A stretch of 9,617 nucleotides of DNA, taken from the NCBI GenBank assembly GCA_014381165.1, contig JACMIM010000596.1, positions 1-9,617 on the forward strand, read 5' to 3'. The translations under genes and the position numbers were made by a program. Below, piece by piece: positions 1-4,432 of this stretch. The first letter of the stretch is position 1; each line of letters begins with the position of its first letter. The notes beneath the pieces were generated by a model. That model was not told the origin of the DNA. It made no database searches and saw only the letters and a program-made list of their open reading frames with translations. The DNA is from Roseiflexaceae bacterium (GTDB lineage Bacteria > Chloroflexota > Chloroflexia > Chloroflexales > Roseiflexaceae).

Positions 1-338
1 CCATGGCCGCTTGTCTTGCCATCGGCGCGTGGCTGTTGGCGCGGCACGGCTGCATTGCCTAAACCAGGCAGTGCATCGTATTCAAGCAAGAAACCGATTG
101 TAGCGCCGCCCTCACCCCACTTCCATTCAGCCACAAATGCTGTTGGTACGCCGGATGTGCCAGTGCTGATGATGGCGAAACCGGCTGCCGCTAGCTCGCG
201 CATATGTACCTTTGCCGATTCCACTTCGCACAAGCTGGTTTCGGCCAACTCCCATACCTCGGCACAGATACGCTCAATCGCCGGTTGTGCCCCACTTACC
301 GCCTGGGAAACCTGGTCGATCGAAAATGTGTTGTTCAT
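1..338 (-). CDS. M20 family amidohydrolase, AbgB-like (N-terminal part, runs off the window)
   Basis: Only the first 112 residues are present; the gene continues beyond base 1. The protein starts MNNTFSIDQ and contains, near residues 86-93, EYDALPGL, then a Gln-rich stretch and SGHG at residues 110-113 (the last glycine is cut by the edge). This order matches the start of M20D peptidases such as the AbgB subunit of p-aminobenzoyl-glutamate hydrolase, where GHG leads into the metal-binding GCGHN motif, which would lie just outside. Family members are cytoplasmic, metal-dependent amidases acting on N-acyl amino acids or aminobenzoyl-glutamate; the substrate here cannot be told. The ATG at 336-338 is preceded by AAAGG at a usable distance. 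The start lies 32 bases downstream of the glutaminase stop codon on the same strand, so the two are probably co-transcribed. The family call is good; substrate is open. Confidence 0.8.
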   Translation of the reverse strand, partial: MNNTFSIDQVSQAVSGAQPAIERICAEVWELAETSLCEVESAKVHMRELAAAGFAIISTGTSGVPTAFVAEWKWGEGGATIGFLLEYDALPGLGNAAVPRQQPRADGKTSGH

Positions 339-370
339 GTGAAACCAGCCTTTAGCGCTTTTTGTACGAT

Positions 371-1375
371 TCACTGTTCAATAGGCAGCGAGGCGAACAT
401 GTTCAAGCCCAGGTGCTCGGACAAGAATTCGGCCGCGAGCTGGCCCTTCACGCTGTTGCCGGCGGCGTCGAGTGGCGGTGCGAAGGCACCCATGCCGCCT
501 TTGCCAGGGGCGACGGTGATGATTCCGCCGCCAACCCCGCTCTTGCCTGGTAGGCCAATGTTGTACAGCCAGTCGCCCGAGGTCTCGTATAGCCCGGCGG
601 TTGACATCACCGCCAGCACAGGCCGGCAGACATCGGCATCGATCACGCGCTCTTTGGTCAGTGGATTGACGCCGCCGCCCGCCAACGTTGCGCTCATCAC
701 CGCAAGATCCTGCGCCGTCACGTTCAGCGAGGACTGCCGCGTGTACAGGTCGACTGTCGCAGCCGCACCGAAGTAGAGCCGATCATAACACTGGAGAAAG
801 CTGGCAAGCCCGCGGTTGCGGTGGTTAGATTCCGAGGCCGAGGCATACACCGCTTCGTTCAGATCGAGCGTGCGGCCAGCGAAGCGTGAAAGGCCTTCGT
901 GGATACACCGCCACTTGGCCTCGACAGTCGCGCCTGGGGCCAGGCTTGTCGTCGCAATCGCACCGGTATTCACCATCGGGTTCGTCAGCCGGTGGGCATT
1001 CAGCTCGACCGCCATAATCGAGTTGAACGGCAGCCCGGTGCTGTTCACACCCAGCAGAACGCGAGCCTGATCCGCGCCCAGCGCCTGACAGACCAGTGCG
1101 AATACGAACGGCTTGGCCACGCTCATAATGGTAAAGGGGTACGCGGCATCGCCAACGGCGTAGATCGAGCCATCGGTGCCGGCTACGCAGATGCCAAATA
1201 GATCGCGGGGTACTTCGGCCAGCGCCGGATAGTATTGTGCATTTTGGCCTGCATCATGAGATTTGAATCGATCATGGGCTGCATACATCAACGACCGCAC
1301 CCGCTCGGAGGGCGGCAGGCGACCGGTAGACACCGGTGATGGACTGGTGCTCGCTTCATCCTGTCTCGGCAGCAT
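371..1375 (-). CDS. glsA: glutaminase (glutamine to glutamate plus ammonia)
   Basis: This 334-residue protein matches the serine-dependent glutaminase family (EC 3.5.1.2) along its length. Visible landmarks, numbered from the ATG: the SxxK catalytic pair in SVAK (S85, K88), Y48 in QNAQYYP, GLPFNS, N136 in VNTGAI, N187, Y211 in DLYTRQ, GGGVNPLT, Y271 in GDWLY, and LPGKSGVGGG with V281. It is somewhat longer than E. coli GlsA, owing to a Ser/Pro-rich N-terminal tail of about 25 residues. Position 180, where the family normally has the substrate-contacting Glu (pattern VYxSE), is Ala (VYASA); the rest of the active site looks intact. The start is ATG 1373-1375, with a strong Shine-Dalgarno sequence 6 bases upstream; an in-frame GTG lies immediately before it. 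No signal peptide, so cytoplasmic. The AbgB-like amidohydrolase follows closely downstream. Confidence 0.93.
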   Translation of the reverse strand: MLPRQDEASTSPSPVSTGRLPPSERVRSLMYAAHDRFKSHDAGQNAQYYPALAEVPRDLFGICVAGTDGSIYAVGDAAYPFTIMSVAKPFVFALVCQALGADQARVLLGVNSTGLPFNSIMAVELNAHRLTNPMVNTGAIATTSLAPGATVEAKWRCIHEGLSRFAGRTLDLNEAVYASASESNHRNRGLASFLQCYDRLYFGAAATVDLYTRQSSLNVTAQDLAVMSATLAGGGVNPLTKERVIDADVCRPVLAVMSTAGLYETSGDWLYNIGLPGKSGVGGGIITVAPGKGGMGAFAPPLDAAGNSVKGQLAAEFLSEHLGLNMFASLPIEQ

Positions 1376-1381
1376 CACAAT

Positions 1382-1390
1382 CTCCCCCTC
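1382..1390 (-). promoter_or_regulatory. ribosome binding site of glutaminase
   Basis: On the minus strand the sequence reads GAGGGGGAG, then ATT, GTG and ATG. The spacing favours ATG 1373-1375 (6 bases) over the abutting GTG 1376-1378 (3 bases), so this site decides the start. Confidence 0.7.
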
Positions 1391-1480
1391 TTGCTCTCAG
1401 CTCGAATCGCCTCCCGGAGATGGATAGGTAGCTGCTGCGTGCGAATAAAGTACAGGCAGATGATCGTGGGGGCATGGTCG

Positions 1481-1498
1481 CGCCTTTGCCGCAAGGCG
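1481..1498 (-). terminator. small hairpin downstream of the eRF1-like gene
   Basis: CGCCTT and AAGGCG form a perfect 6-bp stem around a 6-base loop, starting 16 bases after the stop codon of the 1515-2606 gene. The position suits a terminator or processing hairpin, but no run of T follows on the minus strand, so intrinsic termination is doubtful. Nothing else was recognised between 1376 and 1514. Confidence 0.25.
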
Positions 1499-1514
1499 AA
1501 TGACGGTGCGCAGC

Positions 1515-2606
1515 CTAGTAGCGCAGGATGAGCGCGATCCGGCTGTGATCGTCGAGCGTGCCGTCATCGACAAAAACCACGCGCCCGCCTTTTTCCAGCA
1601 CTGTGACAATCACTTCGTCGACAGCATCATCAAGGTCGGTGGTCGCAAGGGCTTCGCCGGCTGGCAGGAGCTGCAACAGGCCGCGCTGATCGATTCTGGC
1701 AGCCTGGTGGTAACCTTCTTCGACGACCAGCGTCGCCCCACGGCCTTCGTGTGCGCAGCGCCACACTTCGCCAAGCGTCGAGGCACTGCGTTGCCCACCG
1801 ACTGCGGTTTGAAGCTCACCAAAGATGGCCGAGCGCCGCACCGCTAGGTCTTCGCGCGCCAGCGGCCATACAAGCTGGCCAAGGTCATAGGCCGAGGTCG
1901 TATCGTGGCTGCCAGTGAGCGTTGTTAGAATATATTCGTTGTTGTTCGAAACTTCACGAAAAAACGACAGCCAGCGATCGACGCCAACCAGCACAACCGG
2001 CAGCGGGTCGGCGACAAGATAGCGCCCCAGCGCCTGATCCACACTGCGCATAAAGGCACGCATGTGGTCATCGCGGTATGCTGATCGGTTCACGCCCTGG
2101 CCGCCTGGTAGCCGCGATGCGCCGCCGGGGCCAGTGTGGGTGAGCGGAAACGAGCTTCCAGTTGTAATTTCTTCGAGATCGTCGCGGACGGCATCGAACA
2201 GCCGGGTTGGCTGCTCCGACAACGCGAGAACCCAGTAGTGCGGCGTGCGGTTGTATGCGTACACAAGATCACGAATAAAAAAGCTTTCACCTACGATCAC
2301 GCGTTCGGGCAAGCTAAAGGGCAGGCGATAGCTGTGAACCAGGTTCGCGCTTACAAAAAGGGCCAGGCCATCCAGATTGTGTTCGTGATCGATCGTTTCG
2401 GCCAGCTGCTCCAATGCGCTCAGAACTGTTTCGGCGTTGCGCTTGCCCAGATCGTCAGTTATCGATGCGGCAGCCTGGCGCACCAAATTCTTGAGCCGAA
2501 TCGAATCTTGGCGATTATCGGGCGAGGTGCGGTGCGTGGGTAGCGTGATTGTTAGGCACGGGTACCCCTGCTCCAATGCCAATATCTTGATGTCTTGTCG
2601 GTTCAT
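1515..2606 (-). CDS. eRF1-like protein, baeRF family 3 type, with GGQ loop
   Basis: This 363-residue protein resembles the bacterial archaeo-eukaryotic release factor family 3 group, often mislabelled as a chemotaxis protein. The N-terminal domain has LTITLPTHR (18-26) and RLKNLVRQA (37-45). The middle has YWVLALSEQPTRLFD (124-138). A Gly-rich loop PGGASRLPGGQG (160-171) holds a GGQ at 168-170, followed by R174 and R178 and a helix of the FMRSVDQAL type, as after the GGQ of eRF1. PVVLVGVDRWLSFFREVS (203-220) is also family-like. A second GGQ lies at 270-272. The C-terminal half has the alternating charged and hydrophobic pattern of an eRF1 domain 3. The start is ATG 2604-2606, with AGGGGA 6 bases upstream; an upstream in-frame extension lacks such a site. 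No signal or membrane segment. Peptidyl-tRNA hydrolysis on stalled ribosomes is the inferred role; it is unproven for this family. Confidence 0.75.
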   Translation of the reverse strand: MNRQDIKILALEQGYPCLTITLPTHRTSPDNRQDSIRLKNLVRQAAASITDDLGKRNAETVLSALEQLAETIDHEHNLDGLALFVSANLVHSYRLPFSLPERVIVGESFFIRDLVYAYNRTPHYWVLALSEQPTRLFDAVRDDLEEITTGSSFPLTHTGPGGASRLPGGQGVNRSAYRDDHMRAFMRSVDQALGRYLVADPLPVVLVGVDRWLSFFREVSNNNEYILTTLTGSHDTTSAYDLGQLVWPLAREDLAVRRSAIFGELQTAVGGQRSASTLGEVWRCAHEGRGATLVVEEGYHQAARIDQRGLLQLLPAGEALATTDLDDAVDEVIVTVLEKGGRVVFVDDGTLDDHSRIALILRY

Positions 2607-2660
2607 AGTGATTCCCCTACAGCACAACCTACAGTCTGCATCGGCGGTCGCCTGGCGCAC

Positions 2661-2705
2661 AACGGCGATGACCTGGCCAGAAAAGGCTGCCAGGTCATCG
2701 CCGTT
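2661..2705 (-). terminator. 17-bp perfect hairpin after the DUF1269 gene
   Basis: The arms 2661-2677 and 2689-2705 are perfectly complementary over 17 bp around an 11-base loop. The structure starts 11 bases after the DUF1269 stop codon and ends 54 bases before the eRF1-like start. There is no T run on either side, so it may act as a factor-assisted terminator, an mRNA 3' stabiliser or an attenuator between the two genes. The hairpin is seen directly; its role is inferred from position. Confidence 0.55.
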
Positions 2706-2716
2706 GCTCGGGCAAG

Positions 2717-3208
2717 TTACGCTTCCTCGCCAAACTGTGCCTGCAGCTTCGCTTCTTGTTCAGCGGTCAGGTTGCTGGCGATCAGCTCAAGGTTCTGCCC
2801 TTTGAACGATTCAGTCACCCGCTCGACGACTGCGTCCTTGCTCATGAGGAATAGCGCCGACGTGCCAGGTGTGACCTTCTCCTTGACCTCTTTGATAAAG
2901 CGATCGTCGATGCCGACATCGGCGAAGCTACCCGAGATTGCGCCCATGGCCGCGCCAATCGCTGCGCCAAGGAAGGGCACGAAGAACAGCAGGCCAAACA
3001 GCATACCCCAGAACATGCCGCCCATGGCGCCTGCACCAGCCATGTTGTAGAGCTGGCGGGTTTGTGGCTTCTTCTTGCCCTCGTGCCAAACCACGGTCGC
3101 CGCGTCAAGAACAGTGATCAGTCGCTGCTTCTGCAATTCGTCCAGCGTGGTTAGCGCTTGTTCGGCACCCGACTCGGTCGGAAACTTCACAACAGTCAGT
3201 GTGGTCAC
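2717..3208 (-). CDS. DUF1269 family membrane protein
   Basis: The 163-residue protein has the layout of DUF1269 proteins. It has an N-terminal alpha/beta part (TLTVVKFP, then a helix with EQALTTLDELQ, then AATVVWHEGKKKP, to about residue 48). A Gly/Ala-rich hydrophobic segment with glycine-zipper spacing follows (about 57-95, including GGMFWGMLFGLLFFVPFLG). Then come a DVGIDDRFIKEV helix and a TSALFLMSKDAVVERV strand-helix unit, and an acidic C-terminus. The function of the family is not established; a membrane-associated stress role is often supposed. The start is GTG 3206-3208: AAGGAG lies 7 bases upstream, and the 22 extra in-frame residues further upstream overlap the preceding gene and do not resemble the family. 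It lies 22 bases behind the membrane-protein gene, so the two are translated from one mRNA. The 17-bp hairpin follows it. Confidence 0.85.
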   Translation of the reverse strand: MTTLTVVKFPTESGAEQALTTLDELQKQRLITVLDAATVVWHEGKKKPQTRQLYNMAGAGAMGGMFWGMLFGLLFFVPFLGAAIGAAMGAISGSFADVGIDDRFIKEVKEKVTPGTSALFLMSKDAVVERVTESFKGQNLELIASNLTAEQEAKLQAQFGEEA

Positions 3209-3215
3209 GGGGTTT

Positions 3216-3221
3216 CTCCTT
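3216..3221 (-). promoter_or_regulatory. ribosome binding site for the GTG start of the DUF1269 gene
   Basis: AAGGAG on the minus strand, 7 bases before GTG 3206-3208. It sits inside the 22-base gap after the preceding stop codon and is what fixes the non-ATG start. Confidence 0.75.
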
Positions 3222-3230
3222 GATAGAACA

Positions 3231-3641
3231 TTACACGTATGAACGACGGCGCAGGTTGTAGCCCGCGACCGCAATCACCACCATCAACGCCAGCGCGATT
3301 CCGAGCGTTGTGAGCAGGGTACCAAGCGCGAAAACACGCATCAGCAGCGCAACCAGCGCACCACCCACCACAGGCCCGATCATCGCCAGCAGCCAGTTGC
3401 CGCGTTGGCCAAGCAGCCGCCCGGCCAACGCAGCCCCGCCTCCAGCCCCCAGTCCCCAGCCTAGAATACCCGCGTATATCTGCGCTGTCAGCAAGCCCAT
3501 CCCTAGGTTCGCGTCGGCCAAGAGCAGGCTTATCCCAAGCGCAGACAGCAACGCCAGAATAATCCCACCTAGAAGTGCGCCGCCAACCTCGGCCAATAGC
3601 AGCACTATCGGCGAAAATGCAGACGGGTTTGCTGAACGCAT
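3231..3641 (-). CDS. small multi-pass membrane protein of unknown function
   Basis: I do not recognise the family. The 136 residues are almost all hydrophobic, with four likely membrane segments at about 10-40 (containing GGALLGGIILALLSALG), 46-75 (GILGWGLGAGGGAALAG), 83-103 (LLAMIGPVVGGALVALLM) and 105-128 (LGTLLTTLGIALALMVVIAVA). The C-terminus NLRRRSYV is basic and so probably cytoplasmic. Glycine-rich helices resemble small stress-associated integral membrane proteins of the YeaQ/YmgE (transglycosylase-associated) kind, but I cannot assign it to that family. The ATG at 3639-3641 is preceded by AGGGAGGG with a 6-base gap, a strong site. It lies between the SHOCT gene (53-base gap upstream) and the DUF1269 gene (22-base gap downstream), so the three are likely one operon. 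Confidence 0.8.
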   Translation of the reverse strand: MRSANPSAFSPIVLLLAEVGGALLGGIILALLSALGISLLLADANLGMGLLTAQIYAGILGWGLGAGGGAALAGRLLGQRGNWLLAMIGPVVGGALVALLMRVFALGTLLTTLGIALALMVVIAVAGYNLRRRSYV

Positions 3642-3694
3642 CGCGGGCCCTCCCTAACATTGCGACCGTATGAGCCAGTTATAGGCTCCAGTAC

Positions 3695-4039
3695 CTACGA
3701 GCGCAAAATCCTTGCTTTCTCGGCCTCGAACTCTGCTTCGGACAGAATGCCCTGTTGCTTGAGTTCACCCAGTTGTTGCAACTGGGAGATTCGATCAGCA
3801 CCAACTGGTGCAACCGCTGCCGGGGCAGCCTGTGCCGCTGGGGCAGCCTGTGATGCCAGCGCCTGTTGAACTGCCGCATCGACTTGGTGCTGTTGAGCAG
3901 CCGATTTCTGCTGGGCCGACGCCTGCATGCTGTTATCGACCTTGTTTGACACGACCGCCGCCGTGCCGACGATGGCAGTGGTTCGTGCCACGCTGCCAAG
4001 TAATCCAGGCCCGCGCCGCTGATTTCCGCCTCGTCTCAT
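3695..4039 (-). CDS. SHOCT-domain protein with N-terminal hydrophobic segment
   Basis: The 114-residue product has a basic Gly/Arg-rich start (MRRGGNQRRGPG), a hydrophobic stretch at about 12-30 that could be a membrane anchor, a Gln/Ala-rich middle (38-62), an Ala/Pro-rich linker with two near copies of QAAPAA (64-79), and a C-terminal SHOCT motif at 84-112. In the SHOCT part, ISQLQQLGELKQQGILSEAE and the following FEAEKARIL are the usual Leu-x2-Leu...G-x-I-[ST]-x2-E-[FY] pattern. SHOCT is a short helical oligomerisation or tethering module found on many bacterial membrane proteins; no enzymatic role is implied. The start is ATG 4037-4039, with AAAGGAAA 5 bases upstream; a TTG six codons further up has no such site. 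It is the first gene of the minus-strand run, so the promoter should lie in 4040-4300, but I found no convincing one. Confidence 0.82.
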   Translation of the reverse strand: MRRGGNQRRGPGLLGSVARTTAIVGTAAVVSNKVDNSMQASAQQKSAAQQHQVDAAVQQALASQAAPAAQAAPAAVAPVGADRISQLQQLGELKQQGILSEAEFEAEKARILRS

Positions 4040-4222
4040 GATTGTTTCCTTTCTCAATCTGCGCCGACGTACATGCTGCCTGTGGCTTGCAGGTGCTTTA
4101 CTAGCGATTATGGCTGATCGGGCGCGGCTGAGGAAGATAGGGAGTCTGGCAAGATTTGGGAAGGAAGTGCAAGGCCGCTACGCCAGCCATGCGCTGACCT
4201 GTCACGCGCATAAAGTTATCTT

Positions 4223-4256
4223 TTTTGTTTTTGGTGCTTTGCACCAAAAAACAAAA
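4223..4256. other. AT-rich palindrome in the divergent intergenic region
   Basis: TTTTTGGTGC and GCACCAAAAA pair around a 3-base loop (4238-4240). After one bulged A the pairing continues (GTTTT with AAAAC) out to 4223 and 4256. It stands out as an AT-rich island in GC-rich DNA. T runs lie on the 5' side and A runs on the 3' side in both orientations, so this is not a standard intrinsic terminator. It may be an operator or a promoter-proximal structure for either divergent unit. The remainder of 4040-4300 shows nothing else I can support. Confidence 0.45.
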
Positions 4257-4301
4257 CAATTATTTATCATTTCCTTGCCCGCCACAGGCGTCCTGAAAGC
4301 G

Positions 4302-4339
4302 TTGCGGCAACTGCGTACCCCTAGAGATAATGGTACAAT
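4302..4339 (+). promoter_or_regulatory. promoter for the molybdopterin oxidoreductase gene
   Basis: An extended -10 element TGGTACAAT lies at 4331-4339. An overlapping alternative is TTGCGG (4302-4307) with GATAAT (4326-4331) at 18-base spacing. Either would start transcription near 4338-4347 and give a leader of roughly 85-100 bases that contains the whole 4382-4428 hairpin. The -35 match for the extended -10 form is poor. Confidence 0.5.
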
Positions 4340-4381
4340 CGCGCACGCCCAAAAGCTATAGCAACGTGCAGAAGTAGTGAT

Positions 4382-4428
4382 CCCCGCACCCCAGCCCTCC
4401 CCCGGTGGAAGAGGGCTGGGGTGCGGGG
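4382..4428. repeat. 18-bp perfect inverted repeat (hairpin) in the oxidoreductase leader
   Basis: Arms 4382-4399 and 4411-4428 are perfectly complementary over 18 bp around an 11-base loop. The C-run/CAGCCCTC style resembles the dispersed C-rich palindromes common in Chloroflexota and cyanobacteria, which is recall rather than a search result. The 3' arm ends 4 bases before ATG 4433 and contains a possible GTG start at 4421 and a GGGGA that could serve as ribosome binding site, so the structure could hinder initiation. Confidence 0.8.
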
Positions 4429-4432
4429 AATA

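Noticed and set aside
3205..3660. Open frame of 151 codons on the minus strand
   Set aside because: Out-of-frame shadow of the membrane protein at 3231-3641, which has the better start site and clear transmembrane pattern.
4107..4135. Minus-strand promoter for the SHOCT operon (CATAAT with TTCCTC at 17 bases)
   Set aside because: The -35 hexamer is too poor a match to support it over chance.
4038..4361. Open frame of 107 codons on the plus strand in the divergent intergenic region
   Set aside because: No ribosome binding site, passes through the AT-rich palindrome and the promoter, and has no recognisable domain.
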